A DNA stretch of 64,000 nt from Lysobacteraceae bacterium 2PB (GCA_005502915.1 SCMT01000008.1:80577-144576); one strand, 5' to 3'; numbered from the stretch's first letter, positions 54,219 through 63,770 are shown. The notes: a model not told the origin generated them from the letters alone. Numbers and translations: made by a program.

Positions 54219-55181
54219 TCAGGCGCCGTAGACGTAGATCTGGAAACTGTAGTTCGCCGGACCGCCGGGATACTTCGAACTGCCGGACGGATCCTTCGCG
54301 GTGCCGAACAGTCGCATCTGCGTGCTGCTCGCGATCTGCAGGCCCATGCCGTTGCGCCAGTCCGAACCGTTCCAGCCCGTGTACTTCGCGCTGTAGGCGA
54401 TCTGCCCGAACGAGGTCCCCGGCGTGGTGTTCACCGTGTAAAGCCACAGCTCCTCGTCCTCGCGGAATCCCAGCAGGTAGACCACGTCGCCGCTGGTCGT
54501 GGTCTGCGTGACCAGCGCGAAACTCTGGAACTGGTCGCCGGTGTTCAGCGCGCTGCCGGTGTACGTCGTCTTCAGCACCCAGCCGGGGTTCGCGGTGCCC
54601 ACGGTGCTGATCGGCGCCTGGTAGACATACATCTGGTAGTGATCGTATTCGTAGACCACGAGCAGGCACTGGTCCACGCCGCTGGCATCGCGATACGCAG
54701 TGATGCCGACGGCGGACGCCTTCTTGCCGGTCATGGTCAGCGTGGAGAGATAGACCGGCGAGGACAGGTTGCCGACGTTGTAGAACTTCACCAGACCGTT
54801 GCCCGTCCCCGATGTTTCCAGCGGCACGGCCAGCAGGTCGCCCATCATCTGGATCCCGGCGGCATGGAAGTAGCTCGAATTGGGCACCACCACCGATTTC
54901 ACGGAAGGATTGCTGCCCTGCGCCTGCGAAAACCCGGAGAAATAGCCCGAGGTGCTGCTGGCCGAGATGCAGCCGTTGGCGACGGTGGCGCCATTGCCGT
55001 TGTAGGGCGCGATGCCCTGGTAGTGCCATTCGACGCTGTCCACCGGATTGATCGAGGACCAGGGCGGAATCGGGATCGTGCCGTTGACGGTGTATCGCGT
55101 CGGATTGGTGCGCGGGATGGCGTTGAGGATCGTGGGCACGGACGTCCGGGTGCCGTCGATTTTCGGATTGGTCAGCAGCAT
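54219..55181 (-). CDS. Hypothetical beta-rich protein
   Basis: A 320-residue protein rich in Ser, Thr, Gly, Asn and Tyr, with many short strands in a repeating pattern (HAAGIQMMGDLLAVPL, QCLLVVYEYDHYQMYVYQAP, VVYLLGFREDEELWLYTV). It looks like a beta-propeller or a lectin-like fold. It has no signal peptide or membrane helix. An AAGGAA-type ribosome site precedes the ATG at 55181. I do not recognise the family. Neighbours are secreted proteins and an AbgT transporter, giving no clear link. Confidence 0.6.
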   Translation of the reverse strand: MLLTNPKIDGTRTSVPTILNAIPRTNPTRYTVNGTIPIPPWSSINPVDSVEWHYQGIAPYNGNGATVANGCISASSTSGYFSGFSQAQGSNPSVKSVVVPNSSYFHAAGIQMMGDLLAVPLETSGTGNGLVKFYNVGNLSSPVYLSTLTMTGKKASAVGITAYRDASGVDQCLLVVYEYDHYQMYVYQAPISTVGTANPGWVLKTTYTGSALNTGDQFQSFALVTQTTTSGDVVYLLGFREDEELWLYTVNTTPGTSFGQIAYSAKYTGWNGSDWRNGMGLQIASSTQMRLFGTAKDPSGSSKYPGGPANYSFQIYVYGA

Positions 55182-55332
55182 GGTGCGGCATTCCTTTGCG
55201 GATGGGGAGAAGACGTTCCGTCTTGCGGAACAAGCTTCGGCACGAGGCCGGTTCACGGGCGGTCCGCCCGGAAGCCATGTTGGCATCCGCGTACCGCCGC
55301 CTCCGTATCAGATCCGCATCACCGGACGGCCT

Positions 55333-56019
55333 CTATCGCTTGCTCGCCTTGATCCCCTGGCGCAGCGCCTGACCGCTCTGGCATGCGGGATCGTCCTCGC
55401 CATTCCTGCAGGCTCCCTGCAGCACGCGCAGGGCTTCGTCGCTGTCGGGCTCGACACCCAGCCCTCGACTGAGCTGGAGTGCCTGCATGGTGCATCCCCA
55501 GGCATCCCCGAACGCGCAGCTGCGTTCGAAGGAGCGGTATGTGCAGGCCAGCACCGATGGATCCTCCCGAGCAGCCACGAACATGCCTGCCGCGCGGTTG
55601 GTGCAGCCCGACGCGATACCCAACGTGCAGGCGCGCTGGAAGAGCGCCTCGGAGACGGGCTTGTCGGTCTTCTCCTGCACCGACTGCGCGAGCCAGTAGC
55701 AGGCCCCGGCATCCCCGGACACGCACCTGCGCAGGCAGGCGTCGTCGCCGATCGAGGGACAGAGATCGCGACCCACCGGCACCGGACGTCGCCACGTCAT
55801 CGCATCGGCGGGACATTGCGAAAGCGCCGACATCCAGGCCTTGCGCGCCTTCACCTGCTCCGGCACGCCGAGACTCGCGTCGTCCGCCTGTGCGGGCAGG
55901 CAGGCGAACGCCAGCATCAGCATCAGGCAGACCGCACCTGCATCGGAACGGCGGCCCGGCGACACGCGCATCGCGAAGATCGAACGCAGACCCTCGCGGC
56001 ATCGAAACGCTGCGGTCAT
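55333..56019 (-). CDS. Cys-rich Sel1-like secreted protein
   Basis: A 228-residue protein with a signal segment (SDAGAVCLMLMLAFACLPAQA, about 25-45; a second ATG at residue 17 could be the true start). The mature part has about 13 Cys in a pattern of C..(8-12)..C spaced pairs (RDLCPSIGDDACLRRCVSG, RSCAFGDAWGCTMQALQLS) like Sel1/HcpA-type repeats, which form helical pairs held by disulphides. Such proteins mediate protein contacts in the envelope. Its ATG overlaps the TGA of the upstream gene. Confidence 0.75.
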   Translation of the reverse strand: MTAAFRCREGLRSIFAMRVSPGRRSDAGAVCLMLMLAFACLPAQADDASLGVPEQVKARKAWMSALSQCPADAMTWRRPVPVGRDLCPSIGDDACLRRCVSGDAGACYWLAQSVQEKTDKPVSEALFQRACTLGIASGCTNRAAGMFVAAREDPSVLACTYRSFERSCAFGDAWGCTMQALQLSRGLGVEPDSDEALRVLQGACRNGEDDPACQSGQALRQGIKASKR

Positions 56020-56513
56020 GGTCCTTCCGGCGCCTCCAGCGCCTGCAGCGCATCGCGCACCCGGGCGATGCGCTGGTTCCGGCCTAGGTCGTTGTACCAC
56101 TCCCAGATCCGCGCCTCGGCATCGCCGCAGCGCAGGGTGAGGCCGGCGCGGCTTTCGTCGGGAATCGCGCGGCGCTCCCTGACCTGCTGCTTCCACGCCT
56201 TCAGCTCGACCAGCAGCGCGGCCAGCGCACGATGGCGCGACGCGTCGACGACAGCCTCGGTCCGCTCCGACGGACCGCGCGGATCGACGCGGTCGCGACG
56301 ATAGGCACCGTCGGCACCGAGGGAAATCGTCGTTCCACCCCACAGGCCGTGCGCATCGCTGTAGACGACGACAGGCAGTGGTTCGCCTCCTTTCGCCGCA
56401 TTCGCGAGGCAGGCTTTCACCGATGGCGTTTTCGCCGGAACACCAGCCGCGGCGCACAGCAGCAGCGTGGCGACGAGGATCGACGCGGCATGTCGGCGAT
56501 GGCATCGAGGCAT
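56016..56513 (-). CDS. Secreted hypothetical protein
   Basis: A 165-residue protein with a signal peptide (ASILVATLLLCAAAGVPA). It continues with VVVYSDAHGLWGGTTISLG and a helical C-terminus (GRNQRIARVRDALQALEAPE). Cys at about 35 and 128 may pair. No family is recognised. It overlaps the Sel1-like gene by four bases as ATGA, so the two are translated together. Confidence 0.7.
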   Translation of the reverse strand: MPRCHRRHAASILVATLLLCAAAGVPAKTPSVKACLANAAKGGEPLPVVVYSDAHGLWGGTTISLGADGAYRRDRVDPRGPSERTEAVVDASRHRALAALLVELKAWKQQVRERRAIPDESRAGLTLRCGDAEARIWEWYNDLGRNQRIARVRDALQALEAPEGP

Positions 56514-56631
56514 GGGAATTCCTTCGCGGGTCGGAAGTGGATCGATTCTAAGGCGACGCGGTGCACGATCAAGCCATGGCGCCCTGGCCCGTCCGCCCCG
56601 ACAGAACATCAAACCATGCGAGGGTCCGGCC

Positions 56632-57186
56632 TCACTTCCGCGATTTCAGCACCGCGTCGAACACCGTGGCCAGTTCGAGGGCGTCGTCGCCCGCGTGGTG
56701 CGTGTGCGGGACACCGGTCACGTCCAGCGCGTACTTGATCCTGCCCTTGTGGGTGTCGACCCATTCGGTGCCGTGCATGCCCATCCAGTAGCTGCGCAGG
56801 TCGATGCCCGAACCGGTGCTGCCGAACGGGCTCTTGCCCAGGTAGCGCATGAAGTACCAGTGCACGTACATGCCGTCCCAGACCGCAGGCGCGGCGAGGA
56901 AGACCGGCCTGCCGATCCTGCGCAATCCGTTGATCCAGCGCGCCGCGGCCTCCATCGCCTCCTTCGGATGCGGCGCTTCGCGGATCAGGCGCTCGCGGTC
57001 CAGCCCCGACACCGCGAGCGCTTCCGGAACGAAGTCGTCCGAAATCGGCTTCAGCTCGGTGTAGAAGGTATGCTCCGGCATCCCCGCGACCGACATGCCC
57101 ATCGAGAGCATGCTGTAGGGGCCGGGGATCGGGCCATCCGCCTCGACATCGGTGGCGATGTAGAGCTCGGGAAGTCGTTCGTTCAT
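56632..57186 (-). CDS. 3'-5' exonuclease, DEDDh family
   Basis: A 184-residue RNase H-like exonuclease. The acidic set is visible: Asp13 and Glu15 in ATDVEADGPIPG, Asp104 in VWDGMYVHWY, and the His-Asp pair in HHAGDDALE (His163 or His164, Asp168). Such proteins digest DNA or RNA ends in the cytosol; the ProExo context is not clear. The ATG at 57186 is followed by MNERLPELYIATD, so the first motif is near the start as expected. Confidence 0.85.
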   Translation of the reverse strand: MNERLPELYIATDVEADGPIPGPYSMLSMGMSVAGMPEHTFYTELKPISDDFVPEALAVSGLDRERLIREAPHPKEAMEAAARWINGLRRIGRPVFLAAPAVWDGMYVHWYFMRYLGKSPFGSTGSGIDLRSYWMGMHGTEWVDTHKGRIKYALDVTGVPHTHHAGDDALELATVFDAVLKSRK

Positions 57187-57286
57187 GGCAGATGCCTCCA
57201 GGGTGCCGGCATGGTATCTGCGGCCGCGACGCGTGGCGATGCCTGTCCCGTGCGGCAAATCCGACCGAAGCCCATAGACTATCCGC

Positions 57287-57712
57287 ATGCCCGACTTCGG
57301 CCTGTTCATGGCGGCATTCCTCGCCGCGACCCTGCTGCCCGCGCAGTCCGAGGCCGTGCTGGTGGCCCTGCTGCTGGAAGGCCATTCGCCATGGCGACTG
57401 GTGGCGGTCGCCAGCATCGGCAATGTCCTGGGATCCACCGTCAACTGGTGGCTGGGCCGCGAGATCGCGCGCTTCGGCGACCGCCGCTGGTTTCCGGTGA
57501 AGCCCGCCGCCCTGGAACGCGCACGCCGGAGCTATGGCCGCTGGGGCCGGTGGACGCTGCTGCTGAGCTGGGTACCGGTGATCGGCGATCCGCTGACCCT
57601 CGTCGCCGGCATGATGCGCGAACGCTTCTCCGTCTTCATCGCGCTGGTGGCGTTCGCCAAGACACTGCGCTACGTGTTGCTGGCGGTCGCGGTGATGGCG
57701 CAGGCGTCCTGA
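57287..57712 (+). CDS. VTT domain membrane protein, YqaA-like
   Basis: A 141-residue inner-membrane protein with four hydrophobic segments. The central GNVLGSTVNWWLG and SYGRWGRWTLLLSWVPVIGDP match YqaA-type members of the VTT (DedA) family, which take part in lipid or membrane homeostasis. The frame is intact and the size normal. It is divergent from the exonuclease gene. Confidence 0.87.
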   Translation: MPDFGLFMAAFLAATLLPAQSEAVLVALLLEGHSPWRLVAVASIGNVLGSTVNWWLGREIARFGDRRWFPVKPAALERARRSYGRWGRWTLLLSWVPVIGDPLTLVAGMMRERFSVFIALVAFAKTLRYVLLAVAVMAQAS

Positions 57713-57811
57713 CGCGGGCTGCAGCGAGCTGGGCCCGGCGCAACAGTGCGCAGCGCGAAATGACACAATCTTCACCGCAACGCGGGCAGCTCCCGCGTCA
57801 GGGCCGGGTCG

Positions 57812-59167
57812 ATGCGTTTTGAATCTCCAGTCGTGTCGCCGGATGCGAGGCGTCCGGCGTTCTTCGATGGCATGGACGAGGATCAGGCACGGCTGGCGTT
57901 CACCTGCGCGGGCTGCGGTGCCGAGAACAGCATGTCGCTGTTGTCGTTCGTGTCCCGGGCAGAACGCTGGTTCGATGTACTCGACGACGGCAGCCGCCTG
58001 CAGGTCGTCCGCCTCTTCCGCAATCCACTTGGCGAATCACTGGGCAAGCTCGTGGTGCGATCCCATGACGAAACATCGCCCTGCTTCGGACTCGTGGATT
58101 GCAGCGCCTGCGCCCGCACCCATCTGGTCTACCTGAGTTTCGGCGAGATCCAGCCCGCGCGTTACCAGGCGCGCTTGCACGGCATCGCCCTGCTTGCGCC
58201 GCACCCCGTCGAGTCCACGCAAACGCTCCCCCTGCTCTCACTGGTCATGCCGCTCGCCAGCGGCCGTCTGCTGCTGCGTTTCCAGGACGGCACATGGGCA
58301 TTGACCCACGCCATGCTCGCCACAGACCTGCATCGTTTCGCTGCCGGCCCGCTCGGCATCGCCTGGGATGCACGCAGCGGTCTCGATGTCGTCGGCCTGC
58401 ATGACGCCAGCGAGCCAATCGCCGACACCCGGCACACATGGCTGCTCGGCTGCCGATGGCATGCAGGACATCGCGAAACCGGCCTCGGGCTGCAGGCTTT
58501 CGCTGCCGAGCCCTTGGTGCTGTACGACATCGATGAAGCGGGTACGCGCGTCGAAACCTTCATGCCGCAGACGCTGCGCAGCGTCGAGGGCTGGCAACAG
58601 CGCCTGGAAAACGCCGACTGCGCCTGGGCGATCGATGTCATCGCACAGGCGGATCACGCCATGGCCGGCCTGCAGACCGTCGTGAGCGCAGCCGTACGCC
58701 GGAACGGTGCCCTGCACGATCCATTTCCCATCTTGCCCCATCGCAGCAAGCGGCAAGCAGCAAGCGCCGGGATCTCGCTGGCCGGCTGGCGCGCCGAACC
58801 CGGCGAACCGCCGCTTCGCTGCACGACAGGATCGAGCACCGAGAGCGACCTCATCGACGACATCGCCCATGTCGTCGAGCGCATGCAGCGCCGACGCGTG
58901 GCGGACAACGCCCAGGCCGCGGACGCCCTGATGTTCAGCGTTCTCACCACGCGGTTCGAGATCTGCGTGCACTGGTACGACGGCGACCATCATCACGCCA
59001 TCGGCGACCGGGCCTACACCCTGGATCTGGGCGAACTCCGGACATCGTGGGATGCAGACGACTTCGAAGCACTGTGCGATGAAACGATCAGGCGCTACGC
59101 CCGCAACCACAAGCCATCGGAGCTCCAGGTCTGGCTCCGCATCGAAAGCGAGTGGGCGGGCCGATGA
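57812..59167 (+). CDS. Hypothetical protein with zinc-ribbon-like Cys pairs
   Basis: A 451-residue soluble protein I do not recognise. It has CAGC (about residues 31-34) and CSAC (about 97-100), spaced like a split zinc ribbon. Later parts are beta-rich (GRLLLRFQDGTWALTHAML) and end in VWLRIESEWAGR. There is no signal peptide or membrane segment. The length and full frame indicate a real gene. It converges on the protease gene at 59291, with a strong hairpin between them. Confidence 0.7.
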   Translation: MRFESPVVSPDARRPAFFDGMDEDQARLAFTCAGCGAENSMSLLSFVSRAERWFDVLDDGSRLQVVRLFRNPLGESLGKLVVRSHDETSPCFGLVDCSACARTHLVYLSFGEIQPARYQARLHGIALLAPHPVESTQTLPLLSLVMPLASGRLLLRFQDGTWALTHAMLATDLHRFAAGPLGIAWDARSGLDVVGLHDASEPIADTRHTWLLGCRWHAGHRETGLGLQAFAAEPLVLYDIDEAGTRVETFMPQTLRSVEGWQQRLENADCAWAIDVIAQADHAMAGLQTVVSAAVRRNGALHDPFPILPHRSKRQAASAGISLAGWRAEPGEPPLRCTTGSSTESDLIDDIAHVVERMQRRRVADNAQAADALMFSVLTTRFEICVHWYDGDHHHAIGDRAYTLDLGELRTSWDADDFEALCDETIRRYARNHKPSELQVWLRIESEWAGR

Positions 59168-59213
59168 TTCACTGGATGAGTCATCCCGGGCCGGCAATGC
59201 ACATGGCGCGAAT

Positions 59214-59239
59214 GCAGGGCGGGCACAAGCCCGCCCTGC
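59214..59239. terminator. Two-way hairpin terminator
   Basis: GCAGGGCGGGC (59214-59224) pairs perfectly with GCCCGCCCTGC (59229-59239) around ACAA. It lies 46 bases past the stop at 59167 and 52 bases past the stop of the opposite gene at 59291, so it can serve both. Confidence 0.7.
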
Positions 59240-59290
59240 GGTTGATTGCGGATGCATCGAAAGCACCCGCGGACGTCGTCCCGGCGGCGA

Positions 59291-60433
59291 TCAGCAACCG
59301 TAGAAGTTGCAGAGCGGAACGAAATTCGCCGAGCTGAAGCGGGGCCCGACGAAGGTCGTGCCGAATCCGCCCGGATACGGGCCACTGGTCACGCCGGTAA
59401 CGATGTTCTGCGCATTCGAATAGGGGTGATAGCGCAGCAACCAGCCACCGCCGCTGCTGCCGAAGGTCATGTCGCAGCCCTTGGCCAGCACATCCAACCC
59501 GCCGTTGAAGCTCTCCGCCGTGCAGATGTGGGTGTACTGCGTGCTCAGGTTGCTGGCGTAGCCCACCGAGTGCAGGTTCATGATGTAGGGCTGGTCCCAG
59601 GCGCGGCCCAGCCAACCGACATAGTTGGTCACCGGAAGACCGGTGCTGAGGTTGTTGCCGAGCCGGATCATGCCCACGTCCCAGCGACGTCCACCGATCG
59701 TGATCCAGTTGGTCATGATGCCCGCGGACTGCCAGCCATAGACGCCGTACGGCGCCACGCCGAAACGATCGGCGGGCACGAAGCGGAAATTGCGATGCCA
59801 GCCCTGTCCACGGGTGTACAGGCAATGCGCTGCGGTGACGATGATGTTGCGCTGGCTGATGACATTGGCGGTGCAGTAGCTGCTGGCACCGCTCGGCGTG
59901 ACGAAATACAGCTTGCCGATCTTGTTCCACGGCGCGAACTGCCACATCTGCGTATTGACGTTCCCGGAGTAGCGCGTGAACACACCAGCGGTTCCCAGCG
60001 TCGTGAATTGACGGGTGTTGCGCTGCCGGTTCTCGGCAAGCGAATCGAGGCTGACCTCTCCTTTTTCGATCATACGGTCCATCGCTTCGAGTTCCGCCCA
60101 GGCCTCGGGGAATGCCGCCTTGGCCCTTGCGCTGGCATCCGCAGCCGCCGCGCCGCCCTTCGCGATCCCGGGCGTCGCTTTCCTCTCCGCGGCCTTGCCG
60201 CCGGAACTCTTGAGCGTGGTGCTTCCGTCGTCCTCGACCCAGTTCAGCGGCAGCACGCGCTCGCGCTGTTCGGGTTTCTCGAACGGATCAGGCCCCTCGT
60301 TCGCGGGCGCTTCGACATGTTTGACCTCCGCGGTCTGCGCGATCGCCCCCAGCGGCGCGAACAGGAACGCAACCGCCATGGCACCGACAAAGCAGCGGCC
60401 ATGCAGGCGATGCTGCAAACGTGACGTGTTCAT
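59291..60433 (-). CDS. Secreted trypsin-like serine protease
   Basis: A 380-residue preproprotein: signal (CFVGAMAVAFLFAPLGAIAQ), a propeptide of about 110 residues, then a chymotrypsin-fold domain with His203 in VTAAHCL, Asp252 in RRWDVGMI and Ser327 in FGSSGGGW. The primary pocket cannot be read with certainty; it may resemble glutamyl endopeptidases. Cys residues pair as usual (Cys187/Cys204 and others). It is likely released outside the cell, like other lytic exoproteases of this family. The open Cys at the end (NFYGC) is odd. Confidence 0.9.
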   Translation of the reverse strand: MNTSRLQHRLHGRCFVGAMAVAFLFAPLGAIAQTAEVKHVEAPANEGPDPFEKPEQRERVLPLNWVEDDGSTTLKSSGGKAAERKATPGIAKGGAAAADASARAKAAFPEAWAELEAMDRMIEKGEVSLDSLAENRQRNTRQFTTLGTAGVFTRYSGNVNTQMWQFAPWNKIGKLYFVTPSGASSYCTANVISQRNIIVTAAHCLYTRGQGWHRNFRFVPADRFGVAPYGVYGWQSAGIMTNWITIGGRRWDVGMIRLGNNLSTGLPVTNYVGWLGRAWDQPYIMNLHSVGYASNLSTQYTHICTAESFNGGLDVLAKGCDMTFGSSGGGWLLRYHPYSNAQNIVTGVTSGPYPGGFGTTFVGPRFSSANFVPLCNFYGC

Positions 60434-60867
60434 GATCTACGACTCCTTGTAGGTTCGGAAATGAACGATCGGATCGAGATTCGCCGCGCCGGGCGCGATC
60501 GCGCCCCGTGGCGAAACCACCTGTCACGCCGGGCTGGCCGCCTGTCCAATCGAGCACTCGCACAGGATCGGAAAAGGTTCGAGCCGACCGGGGCGCATCA
60601 TGTGGCCCGCGCATGGTATTCCGTTGCTTTTCCGACCCATCGCAACGCGCGTCAAATTTCGGAGATTGAATTTCTCAATCAGGTTTCGTTCGTACGGAGC
60701 AGCGCGTCAATCCGACAGGCGATGCATACACAGAAATAAGGATATCCATCAGGGATCGCCGCATCGCCCGGCGCATCCGCCATCGTTGAACCGGGAAAAC
60801 CGCGTGGCGAATCATCAATATCGGGGAACCTCCCGGCAGTTCGCATCGGGCAGGGACATGCCCGCTT
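60434..60867. other. 434-base gap without a gene
   Basis: Upstream of the trypsin-like protease on the minus strand. GC falls near 60640-60740, where GATTGA and TCAATC form a short hairpin around an ATTTC loop. I see no convincing promoter, RNA or small gene; part of it must hold the protease promoter. Confidence 0.4.
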
Positions 60868-61518
60868 TCATCCCGGCATCCGGCGCGACCGCCGTACGAT
60901 CCACTCGGCCACAAGGCAGTTGAGACAGAATCCGATCCAGGTCACCGTCGCCGCCTCGAACTCGGTGGGATTGCCATGTATCAGGTAGGCGGGAATGAAA
61001 TACAGGCGCGTCGTCGACAGCGACAGGCCGATCGCGTAGGCACGGATCACCCATGCGCGGTGCACATCGATTTTCCGCCGTATCGCCGCCCGCCACGCGA
61101 TCACCAGGGCAACCAGCAGGGTCAGCGAAAACAGGACCATCGCTGCGCGCTTGAAATGGCCGCCGCGCAGCGGAAAGCCGAACTCGACGCCCAGCGCAGT
61201 CACCGCAGCGACGAGCCCGCAGACGATGAAGATGCGCCCCGAAACCCGATGGAGCTTCGGCCAGTGGCGACGGATCGACGGAATGAACTGGAGCGGTCCC
61301 ACCAGCATGAACACGGTGCCGGACAGGATGTGGATCGCCGGCCACCACGGCTCATGTACATAGACCATGAAGACCGGATCGGCGACCGGCTGCCCGGTGA
61401 CCAGTGCATGCCCGGTCACCGCGAATCGCATGATTCCCGAAAACACCACGATCCCGCCGAACAACCACAAGAGGATCGGCACCCAGCCGACCACCAGCTT
61501 CCTGCCTGCCGAATCCAT
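60868..61518 (-). CDS. DUF2306 membrane protein
   Basis: A 216-residue inner-membrane protein with about seven hydrophobic segments. Its pattern fits DUF2306: HxxxWWPAIHILSG, KLHRVSGRIFI and HRAWVIRAYAIGLSLSTTR with conserved His residues that may bind a metal or haem. Function is unknown. The ATG at 61518 is chosen because the first helix begins shortly after; upstream codons of the frame have little coding signal. Confidence 0.8.
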   Translation of the reverse strand: MDSAGRKLVVGWVPILLWLFGGIVVFSGIMRFAVTGHALVTGQPVADPVFMVYVHEPWWPAIHILSGTVFMLVGPLQFIPSIRRHWPKLHRVSGRIFIVCGLVAAVTALGVEFGFPLRGGHFKRAAMVLFSLTLLVALVIAWRAAIRRKIDVHRAWVIRAYAIGLSLSTTRLYFIPAYLIHGNPTEFEAATVTWIGFCLNCLVAEWIVRRSRRMPG

Positions 61519-62058
61519 TCCGCGACTCCGAAAACGTCCGGAGACGATGGTACTACAGGCATCAGAGCGGGCTTGACCTGCCCCACTCCGCATACCAGTG
61601 ATCACTGAGACAGCCAGGGATTGAACGGCGCAGCACCGTCGACTGCGTGGACCTGGACATGACGGGACGCCGTTCCGCCCGCATCGCGCGCAGGTGCATC
61701 AAGGTTTGCACCGCGACGGGCCCTGTCCTTTGCGACGGGTTCCGCTCAGTGGAACCCACCCTGCCTGGCTGGCGGGACAACGCCTTGCCTCGGGGTCTCG
61801 CTCTTCCGCCAAACTGGGAAAAGACCACGAATTCATGAGTTGGCACGGTTCCGGTACAGTGAATTCCTGCGAGCGATCATCGCTCGATCATCCCGATAAC
61901 GAAAATCGATCGCCATCGCACAGGGAGATATCGCATCGCGCGCGCGGTGCCCGGCCAGGGACAGGCCATCGGACGCATTCATTGGCTTCTCTCGCGTCGT
62001 GCCTGCAAGCGCCCCACGCGGCGCATGGGTCGTCGCGACCACAAGGAGAGAAGTGAAC
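61519..62058. other. 540-base gap upstream of the subtilisin-like protease
   Basis: Divergent promoter region for the DUF2306 gene and the S8 protease. It holds a GGGTTCC/GGAACCC hairpin (61737-61757), a palindrome at 61870-61886 and an AAGGAG ribosome site at 62043-62048. No gene-like frame with good character is seen. Confidence 0.45.
61870..61886. promoter_or_regulatory. Palindromic site upstream of the S8 protease
   Basis: CGAGCGAT and ATCGCTCG are a perfect 8-bp inverted repeat around one C, about 175 bases before the protease start. It is the size of a dimeric regulator site, and no protein can be named. Confidence 0.35.
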
Positions 62059-63729
62059 ATGAAGCATCGTGCTCTTGCGCTATCCGTCGCCGCCTTGCTG
62101 ATGGCGGCAGCAAGCCCATCGTTCGCGGGCAAGGCCCACCTCGACGGCCTCCGCAGCGACACCGCGTTCGACCAATTCATCGTCAAGTACCGCAATGGCA
62201 GCGAGCAGCGCGCTGACACCGCCGCGATCGACCGTGGCCTCGTACGCGCGTCGCGGGCAGTCGCCGGCAACCGCGCGCTCCGCGTGACGCATTTCCGCCG
62301 GATGTCGCTCGGCGCCGATGTGATCCGCACCGACCGCAAGCTCGATCGCGTCGACGCGGAAACCCTGATGCGCCAGATCGCATCGGACCCGGATGTCGAA
62401 TACGTCGAGGTCGACGTGCGGATGCGTCCGACGCTGACGCCGAACGACCCGCGCTATCCCGACCAATGGCATTACTTCAATCCCGCGACCGGCATCAACC
62501 TGCCGAATGCCTGGGACAAGAGCACGGGTTCGGGCATCGTCGTCGCCGTACTCGACACCGGCAGCACGCCGCACAGCGACCTCAATTCGAATACGGTGGC
62601 GGGCTACGATTTCATCAGCAATACCACGACGGCACAGGATGGCAACGGTCGCGACAACAACCCGAACGACCCGGGCGACTGGTTCACCAACTGGGCATGC
62701 GGTGGCGCTCCGGACCCCCGATTCGAACGCAGCGATTCGAGTTGGCACGGCACCCACGTCGCCGGCACCATCGGCGCCCTCACCAACAACGGTATCGGCG
62801 TGGCCGGTGTCGCCTACGGTGCCAGGATCCAGCATGTCCGCGTGCTGGGTCGCTGTGGTGGCTCGCTCTCCGACATCGCCGATGGCGTGATCTGGGCGTC
62901 GGGTGGCGCGGTCAGCGGCATCCCGGCCAACCAGACCCCGGCGAGGATCATCAACATGAGCCTCGGCGGCGGCGGCAGTTGCTCGACCACATTCCAGAAC
63001 GCGATCAACAGCGCGGTCGGTCGCGGCACTACGGTCATCGTGGCCGCCGGCAACGACAACGGCAACGCAGCGAACTTCCAGCCGGCCAGCTGTGCGAACG
63101 TGGTGGTCGTGGGTGCGACCGACATCAACGGTGCCCGCTCGGTCTGGTCGTCCACGCAGCAATCGAACTACGGCAGCAATGTCGACCTGTCGGCGCCGGG
63201 TTCCAACATCTGGTCGACGCTCAACAGCGGCACGCAGGGACAGGGCACCGAAGCCTACGCGTCCTATGACGGCACTTCGATGGCCACTCCGCACGTCGCC
63301 GGCGTCGCTGCGCTGGTGCAGAGCCGGCGACTTGCCTCAGGCCTGCCCCTGTTCACGCCGGCGCAGCTGGAAACGCACCTGCGCAACAACGTCCGTCCAT
63401 TTCCCGCCACGCCGGACCAGCCGATCGGCACAGGGATCGTCAATGCGGACGCAGCCGTCACTGCAGCCGTGCCGCCACCAGCGCCACCGGTGATCAACAG
63501 CTTCACCTGCTCCGGCACGGGCGGCGGGTACTGCAGCGTGAGCGCCACGTCTTCGACACCGATGACCTACGCGTGGTCCGGCGGCTTCAGCAGCAGCTGC
63601 ACCGGGCCCACATGCTCGAATGTGTGCGGCACGCTCGGCAGCTTCACGATCAAGGTGACGGTCACCGTCACCAACAGCGTGGGCTCGACCAGCGCGGATG
63701 CCTGGCCGTTCTGCCAGCGCTCCTGGTGA
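62059..63729 (+). CDS. Secreted subtilisin-like (S8) serine protease
   Basis: A 556-residue protease. Signal (LALSVAALLMAAASPSFA), an inhibitor-like propeptide to about residue 125, then the catalytic domain with Asp166 in VAVLDTGSTPH, His230 in WHGTHVAGT and Ser407 in DGTSMATPH. A Pro linker (PPPAPP) leads to a final beta domain of about 75 residues with several Cys (FTCSGTGGGYCSVSA, FCQRSW). The ATG at 62059 has an AAGGAG site at a good distance. Such proteases are exported, likely by the type II pathway, to digest outside proteins. Confidence 0.94.
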   Translation: MKHRALALSVAALLMAAASPSFAGKAHLDGLRSDTAFDQFIVKYRNGSEQRADTAAIDRGLVRASRAVAGNRALRVTHFRRMSLGADVIRTDRKLDRVDAETLMRQIASDPDVEYVEVDVRMRPTLTPNDPRYPDQWHYFNPATGINLPNAWDKSTGSGIVVAVLDTGSTPHSDLNSNTVAGYDFISNTTTAQDGNGRDNNPNDPGDWFTNWACGGAPDPRFERSDSSWHGTHVAGTIGALTNNGIGVAGVAYGARIQHVRVLGRCGGSLSDIADGVIWASGGAVSGIPANQTPARIINMSLGGGGSCSTTFQNAINSAVGRGTTVIVAAGNDNGNAANFQPASCANVVVVGATDINGARSVWSSTQQSNYGSNVDLSAPGSNIWSTLNSGTQGQGTEAYASYDGTSMATPHVAGVAALVQSRRLASGLPLFTPAQLETHLRNNVRPFPATPDQPIGTGIVNADAAVTAAVPPPAPPVINSFTCSGTGGGYCSVSATSSTPMTYAWSGGFSSSCTGPTCSNVCGTLGSFTIKVTVTVTNSVGSTSADAWPFCQRSW

Positions 63730-63739
63730 TTCGCCCTCG

Positions 63740-63770
63740 CATGGCGGGTGGTACACCGCCGCCCGCCATG
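63740..63770 (+). terminator. Hairpin terminator after the S8 protease
   Basis: CATGGCGGGTGG (63740-63751) and CCGCCCGCCATG (63759-63770) pair at 11 of 12 positions around a seven-base loop, 11 bases past the stop. Confidence 0.55.

Noticed and set aside
61842..61860. A sigma-54 promoter upstream of the S8 protease, from the TTGGCACG match
   Set aside because: The -12 part lacks the needed GC pair at the correct spacing.
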